Shown piece after piece: positions 1-10,072 of a stretch of DNA of 64,000 nucleotides (its first letter is position 1; each line of letters opens with the position of its first letter). The notes under the pieces are model-generated. The model ran no database searches. It was not told where the DNA came from and worked only from the letters and a program-made list of their open reading frames with translations. Position numbers and translations under genes: made by a program. The stretch is from Rachicladosporium sp. CCFEE 5018 (lineage: Eukaryota > Ascomycota > Dothideomycetes > Cladosporiales > Cladosporiaceae), in the NCBI GenBank assembly GCA_002077045.2, contig KZ111155.1, positions 786,230 to 850,229 on the forward strand. The letters are read 5' to 3'.

Positions 1-2215
1 GCTTGGAAAGATCCACTTACAGATGCCGATGTACATGTACGTCAGTCAGCTGCAGCAGGACAGGGATCTTGTTGCACAGCACGAGAGTGTGAACTATATT
101 GCGGACTGTGGGGCTTATCAGACGAGCATGAGTGTCATGCTCAGAACTCTGATGGACAAACGCTACTTCCACGGCATCCGGACTCTGGCAGCGAAAGCTA
201 TCGCAGAGACTGGACGGGATCGACTGAGAGATGTCGGCATGTTCATGCTTGAGAAGGCATTCAGCTCGATGTTCTGCTTCGAGGGTAAGACCATGACACG
301 ACCGAACGACTGGTCTGATCGCGTAAACTTCATCCTGCAATGCGCCATCCCGCAAGCGATGGTCAAGCTTCGAGACGACGAGGGCAAGGTGCCAATGGCC
401 GTCAGACGCTTCTTCGTGGACAAGCTGAAGTTCAATGACAACTCGAACAACGAGTATTCGGATGCACACTACATCGCTACACTGATGAGGTGTCTTGCGC
501 AATCACTGGTCATCTCGCACCGCAAGAAGCAGCCAACATACGACTTCGAGTTTGGCGATCATGACCCGATGCCGATCGACGAAGTGGACCATGACGCCGA
601 CTTCGAGCAAGAGGCATTCGCTGAGATTGAGCGCTACCGCCGCATCGACGAGTGGATATCCTCATATCAAAACATCTACTCGACCACTGCGATCGAGTGC
701 TTGCAGGTGCTCACGAAGGTGGGAATCGTCAAGGATAAGGTCAAGGAGCTGTTGTCCTACACGCGAGCTGAGAATGCGGAGAATGTTCGAATAGCTGCCT
801 TCGAGTGCCTGACGGAGATTGGGACTACAAGGAAGATGACGATGATGGCTTACCTGCTGCGGTCGCTGGAGGAGTCGCACCCGCCAGCTTTCCGTGCGAG
901 GCTTTTGGGCTGCTTTGGCGTCGCTTTAGGACACATTGCGATCGGTGACGATGATGAGGAAGCCGACGGCGTCACTGGCGCTGCTGATGGCGGACTCATC
1001 GTCGAGCAAGCCATGAGCAGCGAGGCGAGACATCTGGCTCTGACGAGGAAGCTGTCTCCAGACGGCGCACTGAAGGCACTGAAGCTCGCACTGCAAGGAG
1101 AGGCGAGCTTTGCGGACGCTTTATGGTCGGCTGCTACATCTGACGCTCTCTCTGTCGATGAAGTAGCCGCCATCGCTGACGTCGCTGCGTTGGTGTTCGA
1201 GCCTAAGACTAGTCTGACACTCAGCTTGAAGTTGCCCAAGAAATACCACGCGAAGAACCTGGGCGGAGGTAAGATCACGTTCGTCGCCGATGGACCATAC
1301 CGCACAGCTCCTGTTACGCCCCTGCCATATGAAGAATGGGAGCGCATGCAGCAGCTCGGCCTGAAGTACACTGGCAGAGTCGGTCCAGACAGTCGGATCG
1401 TGGTCAAGGCTGAGCCGACACCACCACCCGCCGAGGACAAGGCTGCAGCGATACGGGCACAGATCGAAGAGGTCCAGAAGCGACAGCGAGCTCTCGAGCG
1501 ACCGATGGCACCTCCTGCGTCGCCTGCTCTAGCAACGCCGACGGGTGACAAGCCCAAGATCAAGATCGGTATCAAGCGCACTGCATCAGTCATCGAGGAG
1601 GCTCCTAAGTCAGCCAAGCGGCAGCAGACGCCGAGCAATTACGTTGACAGCCCCATGTCCGCACGCGGTAGTCCCGCTGCTGTGTCGAAGGGTCGCCGTA
1701 GCTCGACGCCAGGCTCTGTAGCGTCAGCTGGAAAGAAACCAGAGAAGCGCCGGATCGTCACGCTGAAATTCGGCAAGATGGCTGCCGGGAGGCTGGCGAC
1801 AATACTGTCATCACCACCGAAGCGTAAAACCACAGCAACAAGACGCCCAAGCTTCGAGCAGTCCCACGCCAACTCTGCCTTGGCCAGTCCATCGCTTCCC
1901 GCTGCATCGGCTGCGCCTGCTTGGAACCCCGGCGCCTTCAGATCCTTCGACGCGCCTGACTCTGCAACACCTGCCGAGGTGATGTTCAGCCCGACAGACA
2001 TGACACCTGATGCATTATCTGGGTCTATCGGAGGTTTCCAGCCACTGTCCGCAGACGACACAGCGCTGATGAGTCCCTCGGAGGGTGTGGCAGCGGCATC
2101 GGGTAGTGCAGCGGGAGATGCGATGAGCGGCAGCGGCGGCGTGTCGATGCCGCCACCGCCCAAGAAGAAGTTCACGCTGAAGCTGGGTGTGCGGAAGTCG
2201 AGTGAGAGTGCGTAG
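1..2215 (+). CDS. TAF2: TFIID subunit 2 (TAF2), C-terminal part
   Basis: TAF2 is the large TFIID subunit that helps bind initiator DNA. The reading frame is open from base 2, so the gene begins upstream of the window; the first ATG at 23 is internal. The segment from MYVSQLQQDRDLVAQ through NWSDRVNFILQCAIPQAMV matches the end of the M1-aminopeptidase-like and helical-repeat region of TAF2. An acidic stretch near residues 190-215 is followed by further helical repeats (about 210-450). The last 250 or so residues are a basic, Ser/Pro/Ala-rich disordered tail ending in a Lys-rich patch (PPPPKKKFTLKLGVRK). No intron is needed in the visible part. A second, slightly diverged copy of the 3' end lies at 61777-62642. 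Confidence 0.9.
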   Translation, partial: LGKIHLQMPMYMYVSQLQQDRDLVAQHESVNYIADCGAYQTSMSVMLRTLMDKRYFHGIRTLAAKAIAETGRDRLRDVGMFMLEKAFSSMFCFEGKTMTRPNDWSDRVNFILQCAIPQAMVKLRDDEGKVPMAVRRFFVDKLKFNDNSNNEYSDAHYIATLMRCLAQSLVISHRKKQPTYDFEFGDHDPMPIDEVDHDADFEQEAFAEIERYRRIDEWISSYQNIYSTTAIECLQVLTKVGIVKDKVKELLSYTRAENAENVRIAAFECLTEIGTTRKMTMMAYLLRSLEESHPPAFRARLLGCFGVALGHIAIGDDDEEADGVTGAADGGLIVEQAMSSEARHLALTRKLSPDGALKALKLALQGEASFADALWSAATSDALSVDEVAAIADVAALVFEPKTSLTLSLKLPKKYHAKNLGGGKITFVADGPYRTAPVTPLPYEEWERMQQLGLKYTGRVGPDSRIVVKAEPTPPPAEDKAAAIRAQIEEVQKRQRALERPMAPPASPALATPTGDKPKIKIGIKRTASVIEEAPKSAKRQQTPSNYVDSPMSARGSPAAVSKGRRSSTPGSVASAGKKPEKRRIVTLKFGKMAAGRLATILSSPPKRKTTATRRPSFEQSHANSALASPSLPAASAAPAWNPGAFRSFDAPDSATPAEVMFSPTDMTPDALSGSIGGFQPLSADDTALMSPSEGVAAASGSAAGDAMSGSGGVSMPPPPKKKFTLKLGVRKSSESA

Positions 2216-3572
2216 AGGCTGAGTGCGTTTGCATTGGCCGACTTGAACACTCGAGATGGGGGCCGGGGGTGATAGCGCTGCAGCCGCTGTAAGGGGTAGA
2301 GGAAGGACGGGCAAGAAAGCCAGGCATTAGAGCGCCGACAGCTCGTCTCGTCAGTGCGAGGCATCTTTAAAAGGGGATCGGCAGGGATGAACAATAATGA
2401 GGGATCTTCATGGTATTAGCGAGGAGTTGGGGTGAGACACATAATCAGAGCAGGCGGTCAAGCCGACGAGCTTGAGTCATACTCATGTACTATACCCTAC
2501 CAAAGTTTGGTTACATCAGTGGACGGGCTGTCAAGCTAGGCCTGCGTTTGATACCCACGTACCCTGTAGCATACTTTATTGGAGTCTCATTTGCAGGGAT
2601 GTATCCCGAATCCGTTACTGCATGTCAGCAATTAGCTACTGTAGAGCGGAATCTCAGCCGCAGAGGCTAGACAAGCGAACTATGGGGGATGTGAGCACAT
2701 AAGGATTGTCACTCTCCTCGTCTTTGCGTCCTTGTACACCGGGTCAGCTGTCCTGAAGACAAGACCGACGACAAGAGGCCTGCGTCGCTGCAGTGGTCGT
2801 AAGCAAGTCTCGACACGCCGCAATCTGACCCTGACTGCTTGAATCCCACTTAGTACACTGATCGGAACATACACACCCAGCACAAAATGGCTACCCAAAC
2901 ACTCACGGCGGTGAGCGACCGGCAACTCTACAAAGCAACATTGGTAGGCGGCGCATTCCTGCGCCAGATGGCATTACTTTCATCGACGTCTCTCAAGTCA
3001 GGCCAAAGCACAGACGCCAGATGACTCCGGGCGAGAAGCTGGAGTATCGACAGCGACGCTTGCTGAAGTCCTGCACGAAGTGCTCGAAGCAGAAGCGCAG
3101 GTGTCGACATGATTCAACTGCTGCTACTGCCACAACATCGGAACGAACCCCCAGCTCGGAGGAGGATCTCGCCCGTCCTGATAAGCGACTGGAAAAAAAA
3201 CGCAGTCAAGCCTCCAGTAGTATCAGTTTCACAATATGGGACTCACGGCGACCTCTCGAAAGTCACGCAGATCATCACACCGCATCGGAACGACAAACCT
3301 CAACGCTGGCCAGAGCACGCCACACGTTCGACCAACGCAGCAGACCCGCGTCCAAGTCCTGGACTCACGTCCACCGCCAGCTCCAAGGCGCGACAGGCTG
3401 CTACGCCGAAGTCGCGCCCCAGATTCTGAACGGCGCAGCCTGGTCAGGCGTAATCCACACCTGGTTTCAATTCGCGCCCCAACGCCTCGGTCACTCGCCC
3501 TGCTTCGACCTCACGATCGCCGCACTAATGACGATATACCACTACCAGCGCGGAACAAACGGCATCGTGCTA
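1350..3572 (+). repeat. Left copy of the duplicated segment
   Basis: This segment aligns base for base with 61777-64000. Indels relative to the right copy: one base missing near 2922 and six extra A bases at about 3193-3198 (in frame, adding Lys-Lys). The homology leaves the window on the right side of the second copy, so the true end is unknown. Confidence 0.93.
2216..2886. other. Intergenic region between TAF2 and the transcription-factor gene
   Basis: No gene is supported here. The region has a counterpart at 62643-63313, which makes it useful for dating the two copies: by hand count a 186-base part of it (2485-2670) differs at 11 positions, about 6%. A 61-codon open frame there is open in both copies but looks non-coding (see the rejected list). 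Confidence 0.6.
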
Positions 3573-4614
3573 TCACACTGCTACCGCTCGTTGCAAGTCG
3601 CTCTGCCGGCTATCAGGCGCGCAACAGAGTCAGAGGAGCAGCGGTGGGACGATCTGACGTTGGCGAGTATTGCTGCAGTATACTCGTGTCAGCCTGGGAA
3701 GGCTGAGGAGAAGGTTATCAGTAATCCGCATTTGAATGGGTTGATGAGTATGCTTACCATTGAGGGCGAGGCATGGGCCGACGACGGAGTTCGCGAAGCT
3801 GGTTTGTGATTTCTATATTTGTGACACTTATCTCGTGTCGTGCATACGCGGGATTGCGTCGCCGCTGGAGGAGGTGGAGGAAGAGTACTGCCAGCCTAAC
3901 CATGCCGCAAGAATCTCGACGCCGTCTGGGGACCTGCGAGCGCAGGGCAACAAGCTCAGTATCCGGCTGCCTAGACTTGTGTTGCTCGTCCGCGCTGCGA
4001 CCAGGAGGAATGCCGAGTCAGAAGCAGTAGCCATGGCGCTGAAGAGCGCGGAGAGTCTAGTGAAGGACTTCGAGTACACCGTCGGCCGTCGCCTGTATCC
4101 CAACGTGGAAGTCATCGACATACTCCAGGCGAAGTCCCCTGGGGCCAACTGGCTTACAGTCGTACAACCAGACCTGGCAAATCTGACATCGAGACTGCAT
4201 TACTGGCACACTCGCGTTGCACTCTTGCGAGTGTGCATCCGCCTCGAGAAAGCATCGCCAGACTTGTACCCTCAGTACGAGTTACCTGACCCCGTCTCGG
4301 CGCAAACGGAGCTTCGAAGGATCTACAACGACGTCCTGATTGCGATCTACTTCGCGCGACTGCCTTGGTGCTATCTGCAACGAAGAGTGTTCCTGCAAGC
4401 GTTACTGATGTGCTGGGGTGAATTACGCAGCGCCGACTTAGGACCTGCTCCGCTGGAAAATCTCGAAGTGGAAGAGGCCTGGCTGTTATCGAGGATGCAC
4501 GAGATCCTCACGCCGTTCGTCACAATACACTTGTCTGCAGAGGACTTGGACGAGGCCGCTGGAGTATTTGTTGGGCAGAAGATTGCGGGGAGGTTCAAGG
4601 AGTTGTTTGATTGA
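2887..4614 (+). pseudogene. Fungal transcription-factor-like gene, broken by two frameshifts
   Basis: The protein starts with a basic region carrying SCTKCSKQKRRCRHD, which is the first half of a Zn2Cys6 cluster (C-x2-C-x6-C) without the second half. It is followed by a region like the middle domain of fungal C6 regulators (WFQFAPQRLGHSPCFDL, then PHLNGLMSML). Two single-base shifts break it. At about 2920-2925 one base is missing relative to the copy at 63314, so the ATG at 2887 runs into TGA after about 45 codons. At about 3764-3766 one G appears extra: the 3021 frame stops at 3809, whereas dropping one G gives MLTIEARHGPTTEFAKLVC and stays open to 4614. An internal ATG at 3021 could still start a shortened product. 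No short intron with a good donor and the right phase explains the second break. The target genes are unknown. Confidence 0.7.
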
Positions 4615-4843
4615 TGCTCGATTTGGTATGAAAGTTAGCGTAAAGATAGATCATAGACAGAAACGCTCCGGGGGATTCTCAGCGATGTTGTACATATCGT
4701 ATTATCGAGCTATATCTTGAATGCTGTGCTGGGGACGACTTGTAATGTACCAAAAGGTCCCAACGAGGAAGAAGCGCACATCTGGGTCGCACCTTCCTCC
4801 GTGAACTGATCCACACTCCCTCTACAACACACCCCTTCAACAT
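4615..4843. other. Spacer between pseudogene and tRNA gene
   Basis: Downstream sequence of the broken factor gene. I see no coding signal; the right end is AT-richer and leads into the tRNA upstream element. Confidence 0.5.
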
Positions 4844-4851
4844 TATAAATA
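4844..4851 (+). promoter_or_regulatory. TATA-like element upstream of tRNA-Ile
   Basis: TATAAATA lies 30 bases before the first tRNA base, the distance at which TFIIIB contacts DNA in fungal tRNA genes. The function is inferred from position and sequence only. Confidence 0.45.
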
Positions 4852-4873
4852 CTTATCATCTAATTCACCACAA

Positions 4874-4947
4874 GTCTGGTTAGCTCAGTTGGTTAGAGCG
4901 TGGTGCTAATAACGCCAAGGTCGCGAGTTCGACCCTCGTACTGGACA
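4874..4947 (+). tRNA. tRNA-Ile (anticodon AAU), no intron
   Basis: A full cloverleaf can be drawn. The acceptor 5' strand GTCTGGT pairs with ACTGGAC (4940-4946) at all seven positions, including two G-U pairs. The D arm is GCTC/GAGC. The anticodon stem TGGTG/CGCCA encloses CTAATAA, giving anticodon AAT. The T arm GCGAG/CTCGT has loop TTCGACC. The discriminator base is A (4947) and CCA is not encoded. Internal boxes A and B are present. Two TTTT runs at 4979-4982 and 4988-4991 could end Pol III transcription, rather far downstream. Confidence 0.95.
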
Positions 4948-5273
4948 TGAAGTACGAATGATCCGCAAGAAACCAACGTTTTGCGAATTTTGATGGTGTG
5001 GATGAGTCGCTTTGCCGCCGAATTGGGGCAACACAATTAAGCCGAGGTGAAGAGATCTCGAAGCACGTCAGCGAGCGAATTCTCGAGGGAAACCCCACGG
5101 GCAACAAACGACGCTGTTATTGAACACTGCCTAAGCACGGATACTGCAACGATTGAATCCGTGGCTGTGGGACATTGCCCACGGTAAGTTACTGTGGTTG
5201 TGAACAAGAAGATGGGCAAACATGGTCATTGGCGATGCTCATAGCTTTCGTAGAGTTTTGTATGGTCGCGATC
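4948..5273. other. Spacer after tRNA gene
   Basis: Contains only the possible Pol III T-runs near 4979-4991 and the probable 3' untranslated region of the minus-strand Sel1 gene. No gene is seen. Confidence 0.5.
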
Positions 5274-7769
5274 CTACTTCTCCTTCTTGCGTCCCCATAT
5301 CGACCTCCCTCTCGATCGGCCCGTAGGTGCGCCATCTTTCTCATGCGCAGCCTTGGCGATATCCTTGACGTCCTTCATGTCCTTCGCCAGGAAGTTCTCG
5401 AAACGCTTGCTCTCCACGTCCTTCTCAGGCGTATTTCGCGCTGAAGCCGAGTCGGTGGAGTCCATGTATTTGGATTTGTAGATCCTGCAAGTACGCGTTA
5501 GTAAGATGTTCGGGATCTGTGTCAGCGGATAACGAGCGACTCACCAGCTGTTCCCCGCCATACTCATCCCACCCTCCTCCGCCCGCCGATACAACGCCGC
5601 CGCCTTCTTTAGATCCTTCCGACAACCCACGCCACGCGTGTAACAATACCCGGCCTCGGCCAGCGCGTCAGCATCGCCCCAGTTCCCAGCAAGCTCGAAA
5701 CACTGCACAGCCAGCGGCTTATCTTTACTGCAGCCCCAGCCGTTCATATAGCTAATCCCCAACTCATAAATCGCAAGCGCGAACTGCGCTTTCCGCTTCC
5801 TTCTCTCCTGCGCAGCAGCAGGTGAGGCGTCTGCGGCGGGGAGGTCCGAGGAGTCTGCCATTTGGAGAGACGAGGACGCAATGGCTTTACGGAGCCAGAT
5901 GACGCCTTCTTCCTGACTAGGCCGCATGCCCCAGCCGTGACGGCAGGCGAGGGCGTAAAGGAGCATTGCGGTTGGCAGACCAGCTTTTGCGGCTAGCCGG
6001 AGGTGGTATGTCGATTTTTGCAAGGCGCCGGAGCTGTGCGCCTGGATGCCTATCTCGAGATGTTGCTCGGGTGTAAGTTCTGCGGAGGGTACGCGGGTGT
6101 GAAGGGGAAGATTTGCGCGGATCGTCGCGTCTGTGGACTGCGACAAGATGGATGGGGTGGGATGGTGTTTCGGCCGAGGTGGTGTGGAGTTTTGGGCGGG
6201 AAGACCGGGGAGGAGGTCCTCGGTTGTGTCGCGTTGGTCGAGTGCCGGGACGGGTGATTGCGCAGCTGCTTGCAAAGGTTGCGATCGCTCAGGTGTGACA
6301 GCACGGATCGTTGGCTTCGCGGTCGGACTGTTCTCCCGCTCATTACGATCCGCACCATTGCCAGCATCGTCCCAGCTGAACTGTTTCTCGATCCACGATG
6401 CTCGCTGCTCTGCACTCGATCGCTGCATCGCTCGGCCTCGTGGCAGCGAAAATCTCCTGTTTGCCTGCGCTTCGGGCTGTGGTAGAGGCACGCCCGAGAA
6501 GTACTCGCCAGCTACGTGCTCCAGCTCGCTCGGTGTCGGCACGTTGGCATACGGTGTAAGGATACCGTCATGTGATGACTGTCTTGACGCGCCCCCGCCC
6601 GAGGTAGACGAGATGACACTGCTATTACTCACAGCCGTCACAGCCGGAGGTCTTGCTGCGGAGTCGCCAGATGGCCTGCTACCATCGAAGGATCGCTTGC
6701 TCTCGATCGATCGCCGTGCGCCGCCTAGCGATGGCCTGCTACCGTGACTGCTCAGTGGGCGCGAGAAGTTGAAGGACGGCCTCGGAAGCTGCGTAGAGTC
6801 GTTCAACGAGCAGTCTGAAGTCATTGAAGGCGAACGCTGAGCTGAGCGCATAAAGTGTGAGAACGGTGAATGCGTTCGCGACTTCGCGCTGCTGCCGGAG
6901 AACTTTCTCAGCTCAGATGATGCCTGTACGCCTCGCGTCGAACCAGTCTCATCGTCACCGCTGTCTTGCATGACTGAGCGAATGCTCTTCATACTCCTTG
7001 GCGACTTCGGGAAGCCGGGCGATCGAGGTGGAAGCAGCCCATTATTCGATCTTGTCGAGCCATTCGTCAACGTCCTAGGATGCGAAGTCGATTGCAGCGA
7101 ATCGTAGCTGCTCGTCAGACTCGGTAGCTGCGGGGAAGGAGCCTCCACATTTACCATGCTTGGATCCACGGGCTCTGGCGACGCAGCCCTTGGTGCGCCA
7201 AAGTAATCACTCGACACTTGTGGCTGCTTCAATCCTCTCCCCTGCTCCTCACGCTCGTCACTCGCATCGTAGAATGTCCTCCGTCCAGACAAGTCCGGCA
7301 CAGCAGGCACGTCCATCATACTGATCCTTTCCAGCAACGGATAGAAGCTCTTCGGCCGCTTGCCCTCGTCCTCCCCACCCCTCGTCACGGGCCGGTTACC
7401 GTCCTCATCATTCCCCCTGGTCATCGGCCTCTGACCGTCTCCATCTTCTTCCTCCACATCACTCATGCCTCCACTCGCGCTCCTCGCAAAGTACTCGGGC
7501 CTGTTGGCCAACGTGCGCGCAACATCGCCATGCGGTAGCCGGCTCAGTCGCCTTCCAGCTTGGGCTTCGTCCTCGAACTTCTTCGCTAGGAGGCGGGACT
7601 GCAGGGCAAATGCGTCTAGGGGCGAGAGCGCCGGGGGGACTTCGCCAGTTCGCGGAGAGGGGAGGTCGAGTTGGAAGTTGAGGAAGCGCGGAGGTGGGAG
7701 GGGGATGTTCTCGTCTGCAGTACGGTGAGTACTGGAGGCGAGATTGAGGTTCGCCGGTCGAGGCCCCAT
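5274..7769 (-). CDS. Sel1-repeat protein (Nif1-like / chitin-synthase-regulator-like)
   Basis: Two exons (7769-5545 and 5484-5274) give 811 aa. The 60-nt intron has donor GTGAGT, branch TACTAAC and acceptor TTGCAG, and joins NSW to IYKSKYM. The long N-terminal two thirds is Ser/Pro-rich and disordered, with an early segment LDAFALQSRLLAKKFEDE that resembles proteins annotated in aspergilli as cell-cycle inhibitor Nif1. Sel1 repeats occupy about residues 570-760 (HSSGALQKSTYHLRLAAKAG, ALAIYELGISYMNGWG, LAEAGYCYTRGVGC), ending in the RRAEEGGMSMAGNSW block shared with Sel1 proteins that regulate chitin synthase or mitosis. The C-terminus is very basic. Family membership is firm; the exact role (cell-cycle or cell-wall scaffold) is inferred. 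Confidence 0.85.
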
Positions 7770-8641
7770 AGTTGGGCGGGGTTAGGAGGGAGATGGTCGT
7801 TCTTTCCGTTCATTCATCCAGGTCGCGTGCTTGCCCGTCTGATTGCTGTTATTGCTGCTCTCGCTCCTTCAGCTGCTCCTTCCAAATGAGTGTGTCTTCT
7901 CTTCCTTCAACACAGCACATGAATGTCCTCGCCCAATTCCCAATTTTCACCAAAACAATAAAGTAACAGCAGACACAGCCTTTCCTTGCAAACACCTCAG
8001 GAGTCTCTACTCGGCCATCAAACCACCTCCACGCCATCTCGTGTTTCAACCAATGGGAGCCATTGTCTCATGAAGCAGGGTCTTGGCAAGACCCCTGAAC
8101 CGCTCGTGCAGATCTTTGCGGAGCCGCGCTTAAACTTTCCGACATCGTAAACTTCCGACGTCTTGCGTGCTGACGCCGTTTCGCGTGGCTGCTATTCTTG
8201 GCGCGGAGCGCCGACGGTTGCCGAGATATGAGCAGTGACTACATGGCTGTGATACGAGACATGTGCGAATGCGCTGTCGGGAAGCTTCGCGAGGGTTGGA
8301 CTGTGAGGGAATGCTATGAGGTTGATTGGGAACTTCATGGCGCGGTTGAATATATATGGTGCTGTGCGGAGACATCGAACCAAGCGATCTCAAGCTGGCG
8401 GGCTGCCCACACAACTGGCGAGAGAAGACATTCCCAAGTCCACGGCTCGGAGGATGTGCTGCAGGAAGGAAAACTCGCGCCTTTCAGCACATCAATGTCA
8501 GTGTCGCTCCTGTACTGACTACGACTGATGAAGCTGCTATACGTCACAGCGCAGTCACAGAGTGCTGGCCCGGAATGACTAAGAGAGAGACACGATCAAT
8601 CCGTCTCATCAACATAGCCCACTCCCTTTATCACTCGCCTC
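7770..8641. other. Intergenic region between two minus-strand genes
   Basis: Holds the upstream region of the Sel1 gene, with a pyrimidine-rich tract about 7840-7880, and the 3' flank of the SAS4-domain gene. Short open frames occur on both strands, but none resembles a known protein. Confidence 0.5.
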
Positions 8642-10072
8642 CTACGCAGCAGTACTAGCATCCACAACGCTTTCCCTGTGCCGTCTCCTCCTCTCCCTTC
8701 CCCTCGCCCTCAACACCTCCGCACTAACATACTCCCCCGGTAGCCTGAACTCCCTTTCCCCCAACTCCGGCACCGGCAATCCAAAAGCCATAACCTGCCC
8801 AGCCCGCCGCGTACTAACACCCTCCTTCTCTTTGCCCTTCTTGAGCGCTGCGTCACGCTGCAGTCGATTAGGATAGAAAGTCGTGAAAGGTGAAGGCGGG
8901 CGGTATGGGATCGGCTGTGCTGGAGGATGGCGCGAGGTCTGCGGGAGTGGAAGTGAGCGTCGTGCTGCTTTGCCTGCGCGGGCGGTCTCGAGCTGGAGTT
9001 GGCGGCTCGCGGCGTCGGAGCTGGGTGCATCGATCGAGGCTTCCGTGCCGTCGTCGTCCTCTCCCTCCTCTTCGGCCAGTCGAGCAGCTTCCTTCTCTAG
9101 CCGCTGCCGCTTCTCCTCCTCTTTCCACTGCTTGAACTTGTCTACCAGTGCCTGCACCTCGCTGATGAAGTAGGCTCGTTTCGGCTCGTAGCGCTTCGCC
9201 TCACTGTCTGTAACGCCCGTGACGCCTAGCACTTTCAGCCAATCGTGTCCCAGCAATCCTTCAAGCAGGCGGTCTAGCTGGACTTTCTCGTGCATAGCAC
9301 GTTCCCGCTCAATGTTGCGCAGTTGCTTCTCTTTCCGCTCAGCACGCTTGTGGGCCTTGAGGAAGAAGTTTTCGGTGAGAGGGTCGTTGGCGTCGTCGGG
9401 GACATTGTTGAGGAAGGTGGAGAAGTCGAGGACAGTAGTCCCTGGCGCGTATGTCTGTGCAGGTGGTTCGCCTGAGGTTCTATTGACTTGCGAGCTGGCA
9501 GAAGACGCCATGTGTTGCTTCAGCTGCTTTGCGGGTGAGGGCGTTTCGGTGTTTGATCGCTTGGGAAGGTCATCTGCCACATAAATCACCGAGTCCAGGT
9601 TGATGAAGTCGTCTTCCCCTGGCAAATCGAACATAATCTCCTCATAGTTCGGGAAGTACACAGCCAACTCGCTCTTTAGCTTGGGTCCATCGTCTTGGCT
9701 GCGTAGTGTCCTCTTCTCCTCATTCTTGCTCGATGCCGTTCCTGCTGATGGGATGGGTGCAGACACCTCTCGCGTAGCACCTGCGACCGCATCGCCCTGT
9801 ACGCTAAGCTCGCGCTGCACGCCATTGACAGTCTCTATCGCTTTTCCACCAGGTCTCCTCAAGGTAATCTTGTTCGGAGGTCTTGGCGGTGTATCCGCTG
9901 GAGGTGTGAAGAAAGCAAGTCCGTCTAGTGTCTGCTGCTTAGGCCCGACGCGTAGCTCCAGTTTCCTTTTCTTTGCCGGTCGTTCATCCAGAAAGTCGGC
10001 ATCTGCTTCGTGTGAGGTCGCGTGAGGCATGACGCGTGCTTCGGGGGGTGGCATCGCGTGGAGTTGCAGCAT
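8642..10072 (-). CDS. SAS4-domain protein (Something About Silencing complex subunit 4)
   Basis: Single exon, 476 aa, ATG at 10072. The N-terminus is basic and disordered, with a nuclear-localisation-like PAKKRKLELR. A conserved block at about residues 230-325 (DPLTENFFLKAHKRAERKEK, RAMHEKVQLDRLLEGLLGHD, YEPKRAYFISEVQALVDKFK) is the SAS4 family domain. In yeast Sas4 links the Sas2 MYST acetyltransferase with Sas5, acting on H4K16 near silent chromatin. The segment after it is a charged coiled coil (KEEEKRQRLEKEAARLAEEE). The C-terminus is Arg-rich. In filamentous fungi the partner acetyltransferase is usually assumed, not shown. Confidence 0.85.
   Translation of the reverse strand: MLQLHAMPPPEARVMPHATSHEADADFLDERPAKKRKLELRVGPKQQTLDGLAFFTPPADTPPRPPNKITLRRPGGKAIETVNGVQRELSVQGDAVAGATREVSAPIPSAGTASSKNEEKRTLRSQDDGPKLKSELAVYFPNYEEIMFDLPGEDDFINLDSVIYVADDLPKRSNTETPSPAKQLKQHMASSASSQVNRTSGEPPAQTYAPGTTVLDFSTFLNNVPDDANDPLTENFFLKAHKRAERKEKQLRNIERERAMHEKVQLDRLLEGLLGHDWLKVLGVTGVTDSEAKRYEPKRAYFISEVQALVDKFKQWKEEEKRQRLEKEAARLAEEEGEDDDGTEASIDAPSSDAASRQLQLETARAGKAARRSLPLPQTSRHPPAQPIPYRPPSPFTTFYPNRLQRDAALKKGKEKEGVSTRRAGQVMAFGLPVPELGEREFRLPGEYVSAEVLRARGRERRRRHRESVVDASTAA

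Noticed and set aside
1639..2394. A 251-codon minus-strand open frame antisense to TAF2, present in both copies
   Set aside because: It is a shadow of TAF2 codon usage; its frame is kept because the coding strand is conserved, and it has no recognisable domain.
2485..2670. A 61-codon open frame that is open in both copies (also 62912-63097)
   Set aside because: Of 11 base changes between the copies at least seven change an amino acid, so it shows no selection as protein. It lies in the TAF2 3' flank, and staying open over 61 codons at this low divergence is expected by chance.
3721..3789. A possible 69-nt intron explaining the second break in the factor gene
   Set aside because: Its length is a multiple of three, so it cannot change frame, and other nearby donor-acceptor pairs with the right phase have poor donors (GTTATC, GTATAC) and would remove conserved sequence. 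A single extra G explains the data better.
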